A stretch of DNA of 64,000 nt from Mixophyes australis (lineage: Eukaryota > Chordata > Amphibia > Anura > Limnodynastidae): the NCBI GenBank assembly GCA_036250195.1, contig JAVHZZ010000005.1, positions 133,105,147-133,169,146 of the forward strand, written 5' to 3'. A program made the position numbers and the translations under genes. The notes under the pieces were generated by a model. That model made no database searches. It was not told the origin of the DNA and was given only the letters and a program-made list of their open reading frames with translations. Every line of letters begins with the position of its first letter. Position 1 is the stretch's first letter. Shown here piece by piece: positions 10,285 through 21,184 of this stretch.

Positions 10285-10544
10285 TGTTAGGGGTTAAACC
10301 TCGGCGCCTAGTGTAAAAATGTTATTTAAATAAATGGTAATGTACATGTGTAGGTGCTGCAGCACCGGTAACGAACCGGCGCTTAGCGGCAAAAGGGTTA
10401 ATTCTTGGTGCTAGGTGCCGGGAGTGTAACTGTGTGTACTAAATGTAAATATGTATTATAAAATGTAAAAGGTAAATGTACATGTGTAAAATAAAAGGAA
10501 AGTACTTACCGTGTGCTGGGGATGCAGAGGCAGCCCTGGATCCC

Positions 10545-10641
10545 CTATTTGCTTCCAGGAGGCTGGTTGTTAAGTCCCTCCGGCAGCCAATGAAGCTAGC
10601 TGCCAGAGAGACTTAACAACCAGCCTCCAGGAAGCAAATAG
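10545..10641. repeat. 32-bp perfect inverted repeat
   Basis: Positions 10545-10576 (starting ctatttgcttccagg) are the exact reverse complement of 10610-10641. The 33-base loop continues the pairing imperfectly (ggcagc/gctgcc). It may be the terminal part of a short foldback element, but no target duplication was seen. Confidence 0.85.
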
Positions 10642-11069
10642 GTCCTGGAGGTGCAACGCCTCCTGGAGGTCCAAGGAAGCCAAGTCCCTAGTTGGAGCTC
10701 AAATAGCTTCGACTAGCGACAGGGCAGGGACTGCTGCCCCAGGATCTGGCTGCTCTCCCCTGGTACTATTTATGGCCAGGGAGCAGAGCCATACCCTGGC
10801 GCCATGTCCCTGGAATTCAGTTTGGGTGAGAGATTTAAAAGATAAACCTTTCGCTCCAGGCAGAGAGGCACCAGGCGAGGAGAATGGGCTGAGGCCCCCT
10901 CTCCCTGGCAGTCGTGGACAGGGGGGGACGTATACTCCCCCCTGCTACTAGTAGCAATGGTAAAGGTGTTAAACCTCTCTGGGCTGATTAAGGTGCAGGC
11001 TGCATGAATAAGCCCAGTTTGGTTAAAGGAATAGGAGGACGGATTACCTCCTGCTAATAAAGTCTCAAA

Positions 11070-12674
11070 TGTGTATAAAGGCAGCACTGTTTTGTATTAA
11101 AAGCTATTCTTCTTCTTTCATCTGATCTGATCACTGGTTCCTTAAGCCAGTGTAAGAGCAAATAAACAGACCTTCTTGGAAACTTCTCTATCCTGTGACC
11201 TACAGATTAGACTCAACTCTAATCCGTTCCTGGCTGTTCTGAGGTTTGGACCCAGCAGCCAGTAACACCGCTCTGCACGCTACCCAGCAGCTTTGGTCAG
11301 TGTAATAGGCCAGGGGGGATCCATCTACAGCAACCCTGATCTATAGGACAAGGTCAGGGGTACCAGCCCAGATACAACAGTAACAGGGTGTGCTAGCAGC
11401 ATAAGTCATCCCAAAGAAACCCAATTCTGGATGCTGGTAATGATTCCAGTGGTGGCAGCACATGTAAGCCCCTTCTAATGTGGCAAGACGGAACATTTGG
11501 GATAACGAAAGGGAATGGTGACAAAGTAAGTGTGACAGGATGGACCGCCTATGCCACCCTGTCTGTTGTTGCTGGGAACCGGCTGGGCTTACTTTGCCAC
11601 TGTTCCCTTTCGTTATCCAAATCGCGCCCTCTTGTCGCAGTAGGAGGGGCTTACACAAGCTGCCACCACTGGACTCCTTACAGGCATCCAGTACCATGTT
11701 TCTTCTGGGTCACTGACGCTGCTAGCGTGTCTCCTTGCTGGTGAACCTGGCTGGTAACTCCGGACCTCTTACTATGGATCCGGGTTGCTGTGAATGGATC
11801 TCCCCTGGCCTATCACACAAACCAGGGCTGCTGGGTAGTGCAGAGTGTTGGCACTGGAATAGCTTGGGTCCAAACCGCAGAGACAGCCGGAGAACGGATT
11901 AGATCTTGGGGTCTAATCTGTAGATCACAGGAAAACAGCAATATTAAGAGATGACTCCAAGCAAGTCTTTGAAGCAAGATGTTTATTGCTCACACACACT
12001 GGTGGAAGGTCCCAGTATGATCAGGTCAGATGACAATTCAGAAGAACACCTATATGCTCACAGAGCACCTCTTTTATACAGTTCAGAAATAGTCTATTTT
12101 TAGAAACAGGATATACTCTGTTGAAACCGAAATTTACATGCATTTCAAGGCTAACAAAATTTACACTTATCTATGAAATTCACTTTGCCAAAGGCCACAG
12201 TAACGACCCCCTGATGAGGTCTTTGGCCAGAGCAGGCATGACACTTCATCACAAAACTTCATTAGCACTTTCTGCTATCAGACTTCCCTGCACATGTCCT
12301 AATTGCAGGTTTCCACAAGCAACTTTACAAATCCTAAACAATGACACTTCCATACTAAATGCATCCCAATACACACAAGACCTCCATCCAAAAAGACCTA
12401 TTGTATCAAATATATACATCAGAAATAAGGCATATCCTTTAGTAAGGTGAAACCAGGAAAGACCAACTTTTCTATCCTGGTCTCAGAGATAACGACTTCC
12501 TATTTTACAATAAACAGAAATAAGTGCCTATGCAGTTAAATAAATATGCGCCCTGCTCTATTTCCTTTAAACACATTTTTACCAAAAGTTATTTAATAGT
12601 GATCCAGTCACAGTAAGCCCAACCAGTTTCCAGCAACAGAAGACAGGGTGGCATAGGCAGTCCATCCTGTCTCA
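11070..12674 (+). repeat. 5' LTR of the Gmr1-like element (R-U5 part), split
   Basis: Homology to the 3' LTR starts at a gtgtataaagg TATA box near 11070 and ends ...ccatcctgtctca at 12674, where the 3' LTR ends ...ccatcctgtcaca. A solo LTR of the same family in opposite orientation interrupts it at 11531-12612. Sequence left of 11070 does not match the U3 of the 3' LTR, so the true start is unresolved. Downstream, gattttctggtggcaagc is the likely primer-binding region. Confidence 0.7.
11531..12612 (-). repeat. solo LTR (Gmr1-like family) inserted in the 5' LTR
   Basis: The LTR starts tgtgacaggatgg and ends gatccagtcaca, the reverse complement of the 3' LTR at 51515-52586. It is flanked by 5-bp direct repeats GTAAG (11526-11530 and 12613-12617). 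It is therefore a clean solo LTR inserted into another LTR of the same family in reverse. Confidence 0.9.
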
Positions 12675-12781
12675 GATTTTCTGGTGGCAAGCGGCGGGAT
12701 AACTCCGGGGAGCTTTTCGTGCACTAGTCAGGAGAGCCGAGATATTCAGGAGAAAGGACAGGATGTTTAAATACAGTAAAA

Positions 12782-13980
12782 TGTCCAAGGCAGACCTTGA
12801 GATACTGTGCCAAGCAAAGAATTTGTAAATTTCTTACACAGTGACAAGGAGCAAAATGAAATAGGCGCTGAGAGCCTGGGAGACGCAGTACGGGTTAGCA
12901 GAGGAGGAGGCTGACAGTGACCAGGAGGAAACGTTAACTTTAAACCTAGAGGTACCTGCAGTAACATTCCAGAACACAGCACCAGTACCCAGTAACAGTC
13001 ACCCCCCACGGAGTGAACCAGTGGCGCAAGTTCAACAGTGTGATGAGGGTAAATTTTCTGTAATAATGCATGAGCTGGGGTCCCTGGAAGACAAAATAAC
13101 TGAGACAGAGCGGTTGCTTATCATCAAGTTGTGGGGCAATCAGTGGGCACCGCCCCCTGCAGCGGCCCGAGAACAGTCGCCTGCTGCGCCCAGATTGGAG
13201 TCTCTTCACTTTACCAAATTTGATTACAATGTTGGAGATATTGATCGACATTTGCAGGTGTTCGAAATGTCTTCTAGTATCCATGACTTAACAAAACAGG
13301 AGTGGGTAAAGTATCTGGTTCCCACACTACACGGTCTTGCAGTATAAGCTTAACGCAGAGTGGCCCCAGAGGATTGTGCGGACTACGATGTGGTAAAATG
13401 GGCCCTTCTTAAGCGCTATGTTATTACCCCGGAGACCTACCAGCAGAGGTTTCGGGACTTGGCTAAAAGCACCCATAACAGCCATGAGGAATTTGCCAAC
13501 CAGTTGCGGCAGTTGGCAATAAGATGGATTAATGGATCTGACACCAAGTCCTGGGAAGAATTAGTGGACTTAATTTGCAGAGGGCAATTTCACCGCTGGT
13601 GCGAGCCGGAGGTGAAGGATTGGGTAATGGACCGTAGCCCAGCAACCTTGAAAAAATTGGCCCAGCTGGCGGATCAGTATGTGCAGTGAGGCCACACTGC
13701 CAGAAGTGCCAGGTTAACAGCCAACCCCAAAGGACTGTACACTTAGGGGGACACCCCTCTTCTACTCCGCACCAAAAGATAGTCCCTAACCCTTCAGGTA
13801 CCATTCGCCAGATATCATCCCGCCCTGTCCCTGGGAGTTATCAGAGACCACCGGAGCCCAGGCTGGAGAAGAAGTGCTACAACTGCAGGAAAACCGGTCA
13901 ATTAAGGATGGACTGTCCCATATCCCCAGCACCCCAGTCTTGTGCCCCTAATCGGAGTCATGGGGCCCGGCTGACTTGCT
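12782..13980 (+). pseudogene. gag: Gmr1-like Gag with SCAN-like capsid region
   Basis: The frame begins MSKADLEILCQAKNL at 12782 and is then broken. Open pieces follow at 13021-13347, 13360-13689 and 13686-13980. The first is N-terminal Gag (HFTKFDYNVGDIDRHLQVFE). The second, with YDVVKWALLKRYVITPET, YQQRFRDLAK, WEELVDLICRGQF and CEPEVKDWVM, has the spacing of a SCAN domain. SCAN is known to derive from Gmr1-like Gag, so this fits the element class. A CCHC knuckle (CYNCRKTGQLRMDC, histidine replaced by Q) is near 13877. At least two frame changes disable it. Confidence 0.75.
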
Positions 13981-14073
13981 GAACTGGCGAAGGTGAGCCA
14001 TTAGAGACTGTTTCCATTCCTGCCAGCCAACGGAGTGTGACGTGTCTGAAGGTTACTTGGAGAGAAGAGTCAC

Positions 14074-14763
14074 ATGTATGTCCAAAGACCCCCCAAAAAC
14101 ATGTGGATGAACCTACAGCTGGTCCAAGTGGGACCCCTGCATGGAGAAGGACTTAGAGACTCAGGGGCCTCAATCACTGTAGTGAGTCCTCATCTTATTG
14201 ATCCTGCTGCAGTATTGCAGGATTGCACTGCCAAAGTTACTGTGGCAGATGAACTGGAAAAGGAAGTGCCTGTCGCAAGGGTGTTTCTGGACTGGGGAGA
14301 TGGCCAGGAGTTGCGAGATGTTGCCATTATGGATGGCCTCCCAACTGACGTGATCTTAGGCAACGATGTTGGGGGTGGATTTGTGATCGCATTTCTCAAC
14401 TCTATTACCTGGAGCCAAGCTGCTAAGCTACAGTCTTCAGGAACTACACCTGCACAACCCAGCCCAGAGGAAAAGACCACAGCTGCTAGACAACAGCCAT
14501 CACCTGCAACCACACCTTCAGCCAGCCCAGAGGAAAAGACAACATCTGCCATTTCTTCAGGAAACAGCCAGCCCTTTGCCTCTGGAAAGACTACGTGCCC
14601 TAGCAACGCAGAGGATGTTGTCTCTTGCCAACCTGATCTTGTGGGGGTGCCCGGTGATGCTCCTGTCCCTAGCAGTATGCCAGCTCCAGCGGTGAGTATA
14701 GCTGACCACAGTGACCTCCCTTTGACTGACCCCATTTTGACTAACCCCTGCAGCATATCCTGA
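14074..14763 (+). CDS. Gmr1-like aspartic protease region
   Basis: An open frame of 229 codons starts MYVQRPPKNMW. The protease active site is LRDSGASITVVSPHL (residues about 28-42), followed by a beta-rich stretch and DVILGNDVGGG, the usual flap/Ile-Leu-Gly end. The C-terminal half is a low-complexity linker with repeated SPEEKTT motifs. In an intact element this frame would continue into integrase. Here it stops at 14761-14763. Confidence 0.7.
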   Translation: MYVQRPPKNMWMNLQLVQVGPLHGEGLRDSGASITVVSPHLIDPAAVLQDCTAKVTVADELEKEVPVARVFLDWGDGQELRDVAIMDGLPTDVILGNDVGGGFVIAFLNSITWSQAAKLQSSGTTPAQPSPEEKTTAARQQPSPATTPSASPEEKTTSAISSGNSQPFASGKTTCPSNAEDVVSCQPDLVGVPGDAPVPSSMPAPAVSIADHSDLPLTDPILTNPCSIS

Positions 14764-14909
14764 CTTAGAAAATTGTTAGGGCCGTAGATAACAGTTCAGG
14801 GCAACACAGCTCTCTGATCCCTCACTGGAAGGCTTGAGGCACCAGGCTGGCGGCAGCCTTCCAGCGATGGAGGTGCTGAGTCTGACCTGAGGTAAAGGGT
14901 TGTTGTACC

Positions 14910-15245
14910 ATGTAGCTAGGAAGGTAGATGGGGATAGACCAGTCCGTGAACAAGTTCAACTGGTGGTACCATGAGGCTTTCACACGGAACTAATCTCAGT
15001 TGCCCATGAAATCCCTATGGCAGGACACCAGGGAAGAGACCGAACACTGAAGCGCCTGACACAGAACTTTTTCTGGCTGGGAATGTCAGATGACGTCTGG
15101 GACTACTGTAAGTTCTGTGATGTGTGTCAGCGTCTTGGGTGCCCCAGTGCTCTTGCTCCCCTCAGGTCCTTGCCAATAATTGTGGAACCTTTTCAGCGAG
15201 TGGCTGTGGACCTCTTCCTCGATCTATTGGGCACTGCCTGTGCCC
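14910..15245 (+). pseudogene. Gmr1-like integrase, zinc-binding domain only
   Basis: After a QVQLVVP stretch with a stop, the HHCC domain is clear: AHEIPMAGHQGRDRTLKRL, then FFWLGM and YCKFCDVCQR, giving His, His, Cys, Cys in the right order. The frame reaches the first beta strand and catalytic aspartate of the core (RVAVDLFLD), then stops. The remaining core and C-terminal domains are deleted, because the sequence passes within 50 bases to the RT N terminus (KEVQEMLELGLIPP). A hairpin sits exactly at this deletion point. Confidence 0.75.
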
Positions 15246-15271
15246 TGTAGATCAGGGCACAGGCAGTGCCC
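15229..15271. repeat. 18-bp perfect hairpin at the integrase deletion
   Basis: Arms gggcactgcctgtgccct (15229-15246) and its exact complement (15254-15271) flank a 7-base loop. A 14-base tandem copy (gtagacaaggaggt twice) follows at about 15274. This looks like a rearrangement scar. Confidence 0.85.
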
Positions 15272-15726
15272 CGTAGACAAGGAGGTGTAGACAAGGAGGT
15301 GCAGGAGATGCTTGAGCTAGGGTTGATCCCGCCTCATTCTGGATTCAGCTGCCTTGGAGTGAGGAGGTGTGTCTTTGTTGTCTGAGAACCAGTGTTGACT
15401 CTGGGAGCAAGCCCAGAGAGGATGGAGAATCCTGGGGGAGGAGTGCAGGAAAGTTCCCAGGCTTTTGGGCCTCATTTAGGCCATGCTCCTAAGGAGCACA
15501 ATCAAGCTAAAAAAGACAAGGCTAGCACAGGCCCTTCTTTGAATGTGCAAGCTCCAGGGAAAACCTTGATAATACCCAGGGAAAAACTTGATAATACCTC
15601 AGGATGAAAACAAAGCCCAGCTGCAGAGGCCCAGTCAGGGCCCTGTGTTGAGAGCACACACCCAGAATAGTATCCAGACTGTGGATTCAGCTGTTTCTAC
15701 TGCAAAGGCTCTGTACCAAGTAAGCC

Positions 15727-15879
15727 CATACTTGCCATCTCTCCCGAAAAGTCCGGGAGGCTCCCGGGCGAGCTGGCATTTCTCCCACATCCCGGATTTC
15801 ACAGAGAACCGCATCAAATGACGATTGGCCTCGCCCCGCCCCCTCCCGCCCTCCAGTCACGCCCCCTCGGGCAAGTATG
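15727..15879. mobile_element. 153-bp hAT-like MITE
   Basis: Ten-base terminal inverted repeats CATACTTGCC/GGCAAGTATG are flanked by the 8-bp duplication AGTAAGCC (15719-15726 and 15880-15887). The 8-bp duplication is the hAT pattern. It has no coding capacity. It lies in the 5' leader of LINE copy 1. Confidence 0.85.
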
Positions 15880-16058
15880 AGTAAGCCCGTTTCTACTAAC
15901 AACTTGGTGGTGAATCAAGCTACCACTAAGGTGGTGAAGACTCAGGAATCTAGCACAGACCCTGCATCAAAAAATACTGCTGCAGTGGAAAAAGCACAAG
16001 CAGCCGCAAAAAGGGCAGCGCAGTCAGCAGCAGACCACGTGCCTCGGCCGCCGGGAGA

Positions 16059-18178
16059 GTGTCTCGCGGGGTGGTCCCAAGCCATGGTCGGAGGTCCAGG
16101 GCTCCGGAGCGGGCGGCAAGGCCGCTTGTGTCCAGAGCAGTGCAGCGGGTCAGACAGGCTGCAAAAGCCCGGGACAGGGGATCTCCTTCCCCTGCCCCCG
16201 GGGTGTGTGGTGGCGCCCGGCGGCCATCTTTAATTCAATCCGCTGTGGCGTTGTCCAGGGGCCCAGTTCCCGATGGCACTGAGGGTGGTGTAGTGGCTCA
16301 GGAGGTTACTGCTCTGTCTGGTAGGGAGCAGAACCCAGGGTCCCCATATAGAAGGCTTGGTCTGGTTATTGTGGACCCCCTGTTTTCCCCGGGTCAATGT
16401 GGGCAGGGTGGGGATGTTTATGGTGTGCTCACTCCCTCCCCCTCCAGGCGTAAAGGTGGTGAACAGAAGGCCCAATTACTTCTCAGCGTGTTTCAGCAGG
16501 TCCCCCCCCCTCCTCCTTTTTGTGGGGTCATGGTTCCCAATTCCATCCCCCCTCTCCCCCTTCCCCTGTCCATGGATTCCCCTCCCCCGGTGTCCTCCCC
16601 TCTTCTTTTCTCTGTGGATGCTGTGGTTCAGTCAGGTGTCAGTTTTTCCTCTAATAGGGCCCCAGGTTTGTTAGGTCCGCCCCTGGTTAGGTTTTCTCCT
16701 GGTAGTTGGGGGGCAGCTTACCAGCAGTTCCCCTTAGAACAGTCAGCGGCTTGCCGCTCCCAGGTCTCGGACCCGGTTGAAACCTGGCCTTCCCAGCCAC
16801 GTTCCTTCAATCAGAACAGGTTGTATGGTGCCCCCTCTTGGTCATTGCCATACCCCCCTAGGGGTTATGGACCCGTAACGGAGATGGGGAGTAGGTGGAC
16901 GGCCCCTTACCCTCCTCTGTCTGGGCAACGCTTTCATTCTTAAACTGAACCCTCCTTGGGCAATATATTTGGCTTTTCTGGTACGGTCTCGCCGCTTCCC
17001 ATGGTTTCCCAGCGGGGGGGTGGGAATCAAAGGGCTCCACCTCAAGCAGGTTTTCTGGGTCATCTCATAGCTTCAACCCCGGTGCCGGCCTCGGCTGGGG
17101 TCCTGCCTCAGCCTTTATGCAATCTGCCTTCTCCGAATGCTAACGTGTTTTCTCATCCAGTTTCACAGGCGCAGTCGTCTTCCGTAGCAGTTCAAGCGGG
17201 CATGGACAGGGCACCGTCTCGGTCACAGCAGGGAGGTGAGGTGGAGCGGTCGGCAATGCAACAAGAGTCTCAACCAGGCGGTTCGAAGGACGAGGGCGGA
17301 GCGAGAGTAGTTCTGCAGGAGGCGCAGGGAGCGGATGTGAGTATGATGGTTCTACGATAAGCAATACATACATGTCCGGTTCAAGCATATCTACCACCAG
17401 TGATGAGTCAGCATCATCTTCCCCCAGGCAGGGTCAGTGCAAGCTAATAAAAATTCTCAACACTCATTTCGGGGGAGCTAAGAGGAAGAGCGCGGATCGG
17501 CTGGTTACAACTTCTTCAACACCGGCAGGAGGTTCCCTGGTTAGATGTGAAAACACGGCATTGTTGATAGGAGTTAGGCGCAGTATGAGGCACAAGATTA
17601 AGAAAGGTCATTATGTTGATATATTCGAACTGACGAAGGGCACCCAAAAAGAGTTGGCAGCTGCGTGTGCGCGAGGGGGAGTGGGGGAGGATGCATACAG
17701 AAACTTTTCGAACTGGCTAACAGGGTATTGCGTTTTTTCAGCTTGTTATTTAGAAACTAGACCTGACGCAATCATAGACGTATGGAAATATCTTCACCTT
17801 ATTAATGAGATGCATAGTTGTGAACGCCCAGGTACCTGGAGGTTGTACGATAAGCTGTTTCACGAGAAGGTGCACGGCCAGCTTTATATGCCCCTGGCTT
17901 TTAAAGATGTTGAAATCTGGTTGAGATTAAATAGAGCTCAAGTGTGGGAGGTGAGTCCTCCTCAGTTAGCCAGGTTTCCGTATGGGGGGAGACGAAGTGC
18001 TCCCCAGTCTTCCAAAAACCGTTGCTTTGCCTTTAACAATTTCTCATGCGGGAGGGGGGATTCCTGCCGGTATAGGCATGTCTGCACCAATTGTAGAGGA
18101 AGTCATCCCCTCAAAGAATGCCCTAGGGGCTCCGGCGGAGTCGGTAGGGGACGGGGAGGGGCGGGGGGTACTGTCTAA
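16059..18178 (+). pseudogene. gag: Ngaro-2 gag
   Basis: The N-terminal part (16059-16943) is a proline- and arginine-rich frame starting MSRGVVPSHGRR. The capsid-like part and zinc fingers are in 17372-18178: MRHKIKKGHYVDIFELTKG, WKYLHLINEM, then CFAFNNFSCGRGDSCRYRH (CCCH) and CTNCRGSHPLKEC. The two parts are in different frames, so at least one frameshift lies between 16943 and 17372. The last 197 bases overlap the RT frame. The same overlap exists in Ngaro-1, so it is a family trait. Confidence 0.75.
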
Positions 18179-19766
18179 AGCAGACTCCCCCATTATATTC
18201 CCAATTCTTTGTAGATGGCTGGCCCTTTACCCGGATGCGGCGCCGGCCTCTTTCCTTAGGGAGGGTTTTCGCCTCGGTTTTCATCTCCCCATAGATAGTG
18301 GGGTGGCGGGTACTGCCGCCAGAAACCTTCGCTCCGCGTATGTGCACCCTGACATCCTAGCGGAAAAAGTTGGGAAGGAGATAGGCCTTGGTCACATGGT
18401 GGGTCCTTTCTCATCCCCTCCCATTTAAGATCTAGTCATTTCCCCGGTGGGAATAGTACCTAAAAAGACCCCAGGGAAATTTAGATTAATCCAGCATTTA
18501 TCTCACCCGGCGGGTAGGTCAGTTAATGATGCAATCGACCCAAAAATCAGTTCAGTGGGGTACCAGTCCTTTGATGATGCGTTAACCATAGTGAGAGAAT
18601 TTGGCAAGGGAGCGCTGATGGCTAAATTGGACATAGAGTCGGCTTTCCGCCTCCTCCCGTTGCATCCCGAGTCCTTTAAATTTATGGGGTTTAGAATTCA
18701 GAACGAGTACTATGTGGATCGATGCCTGCCAATGGGTTGTTCAGTGTCGTGCGCATATTTTGAGGCGTTTAGTTCCTTCCTCCACTGGTGTGTCTGGGCA
18801 GGGACGGGACATCGCGGCATAGCGCATTATCTGGATGATTTCCTGTTTATAGGTCCGGCCAATTCCCCTTGTTGTAAGGACACATCGTTTGCTGCGCAAG
18901 CGCTATTTCGTGTGATGGGGGTGCCAGTAGCTGCAGATGAAACGGAAGGCCCGGCCACATGCCTGGCATTTTTAGGTATTGAAATTGACACAATAGAAGG
19001 TTGTTGTCGTTTACCATCTGATAAAGTGGATAAGTTACAGTCCCTGATAGAGGAGGTTTTGGCGGCCCCGTCTTGCGCATTGCGTAAAGTTCAATCGTTG
19101 CTAGGCTCTTTCAATTTTGCTTGCCGAGTAATACCTATGGGCGGAGTATTTTGTAGAAAGCTTCAGCTAGCAACGTCAGGCTTGCGTAGTCCCCATGCCC
19201 AGGTGCGGTTGTCTGCAGAAATTAAGGAGGATTTGTGTTTATGGAGGCGGTTCCTAGCGGTTTTTAACGGTGTAAGAGTATGACCAGCACCCGCAGTAGC
19301 TAGTACATCTTTGGATTTGCATACAGACGCATCAGGCTCGAAAGGTTTCGGCGCCTTTTTGCAGGGGGAATGGTGCGCGGCTCCCTGGCCGCAGTCATGG
19401 AGGTCTGAAGGTTTGGTGCAGAATTTGTTAACATTAGAGTTGTTTCCCATTGTTGTAGCTTTGGAGCTGTGGGCTGACCGGTTGCGCGGCAGGAGCGTGG
19501 TTTTTTGGTGTGACAACCTAGGTGTGGTGCAGGCTATCAACAAGCAAAGCGCCTCCTCACGCACGGCAATCAATTTGCTGCGTGTCCTGGTGTTGAGATG
19601 TTTAGAGTTTGACATTACCTTTCGGGCACGCCACGTCCCTCGTGTGGATAACCAAATAGTGGATGCTCTCTCTCGTTTTGACTGGCAACGTTTTAGATCT
19701 CTGGCCCCACAGGCATGTTTAACTTGCTTACAGTGTCCTCCTTATGTTTGGCAGATGGTCCGTTAG
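17982..19766 (+). pseudogene. pol: Ngaro-2 reverse transcriptase-RNase H
   Basis: One frame carries the domain with only two in-frame stops (TAA 18426-18428 and TGA 19281-19283). RT blocks: KLDIESAFRLLPLHPESF, PMGCSVSC, and HYLDDFLFIG with an intact YLDD. RNase H: LHTDASGSKGFGAF with the catalytic Asp, ELW, WCDNLGVVQAINK and VDALSR. It is better preserved than Ngaro-1. The start inside the gag zinc-finger region reflects the overlapping frames. Confidence 0.87.
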
Positions 19767-19768
19767 GG

Positions 19769-20650
19769 ATAAGGTGGCTAGCAGAAGCGTCCTTGGCTCC
19801 GGCAACTAGAAAGTGTTATCAAGGGGCATGGGAACGTTGGTTGAGTTACTGCGCATCTTGCAACAGCGACGTTTCAGGTCAGATTCCCTCTATTACGGGT
19901 TTTATGTGGAATTGTTACAACGAGCGGGTTTCTAGGGCAAAGATGGGGTCCCTTTTGGCTGGTATTTCATTCATGGCTAAGTTAAATAGCGCGCAGGATC
20001 CCACAAAGTAATTTATCATAACTAAAGCATTGAAGGGTTGGTCCAGGATTCAGCCTATAAGTAATGACACTCGCCGGCCGATTGACGGGCAAATTTTAGC
20101 CAGATTGATTGAGGTTTTGCATAACTTAGCTACAGATGATTACGAGGCTTTGCTGTTAGGGCTGGCTTTCTCAATGGCGTATCACGGAGCTTTTAGGGTT
20201 AGTGAGTTGGTAGCCAGATCTAAGAACGACATAGGGGGAGCTTTGTTGTTTAGAAATGTTATTTTACAATCTAATGTGATACGTTGTAAGATAGTCAGGT
20301 CAAAAACGGATCAGTTAGGCAGAGGTCATTGGTTAGCGATTACAGAGCAGCGGGAAACATCCATATGCCCGGTCATGCTGGCGAATCAATTTGCTAAGAT
20401 TCGCCCCCCAGGGGAAGGTTTGTGGTTAAGTCATAGGGACAGTACACCAGTAACTAAATTTCAATTTAGCGCTCTGTTAAAACGGGCCCTTGGGGAGGTT
20501 GGCCTCAACCCTGTTGAATATGGCACGCATTCTTTCAGAATAGGGGCGGCCACCGCCGCTGCAGTTAGAGGGGCATCTGTCAATGAGATTCAAGCGTTAG
20601 GGAGATGGAAGTCGCAGGCCTATAAGAAATATATCCGGCCGGATAAATGA
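19769..20650 (+). pseudogene. Ngaro-2 tyrosine recombinase
   Basis: The frame begins around GIRWLAEASLAPATRKCY and is broken once by TAA at 20009-20011, then is open to 20650. The N-terminal SAM-like core-binding part has CYQGAWERWLSYC. The catalytic part has Arg in HGAFRVSELVA, HxxR in GTHSFRIGAAT, GRWKS and the nucleophile Tyr in YKKYIRP. Apart from the single stop, all catalytic residues are present. Confidence 0.87.
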
Positions 20651-21184
20651 GCCTTGTAAGGGCTCTTATATATATGGTCTTGTATCTCCTTATGTATCTC
20701 ATGGTTCTTTATCGCTTTCATCTTTTCTGTTCTCGTCTATCACTTGGTGACTCAGGGCTATGCTGCTCGCTGTGTTAAACAGGGGCATGGAGGGATTTTC
20801 CCTCTTGTTTCCTTGGCAAGGCCTGATTAGTGTGTGTGCCTCCCGGGGTAATAAGGGGTTTTTACCTTCAAATGGGTTACCAATTTTCCTTTTCATTTTG
20901 TTTAAGAATTAAAGAATAAAATAATTTCAGCATTTAATAAACGAGACAAAATAGAATAAAATTATTTGCTTTTAGAGCAGATGTTTCTCATAGAGGGTTT
21001 GAAGTGAAGCTAATGGTAGGTCTTTTCCTGTTTTCAAATATTCGAATTGTGTTGGGGTGGCCCCTCTTGTAGGGAGGGGATACCTCAGCAAGCTGCTAGC
21101 TGTCTTTGAACACGGTTCTTTTGGTGGTGGCGCACATATCTCAGATACGGGTATGATTTGATGAGACTATTTATTTTGTTCTAG

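Larger units (their letters stand above)
9961..11069. other. non-coding region left of the Gmr1-like element
   Basis: No coding region is supported. It contains two strong hairpins (10246-10284 and 10545-10641) and several gc-rich ggcgcc blocks. Part of the right half may be the U3 of the 5' LTR, but it does not match the U3 of the 3' LTR. Confidence 0.5.

Noticed and set aside
14190..14756. 188-codon minus-strand ORF
   Set aside because: It is the antisense shadow of the Gmr1-like protease frame.
16001..16300. A1 repeat of Ngaro-2
   Set aside because: The sequence shows no visible similarity to A2 at 22328-22570.
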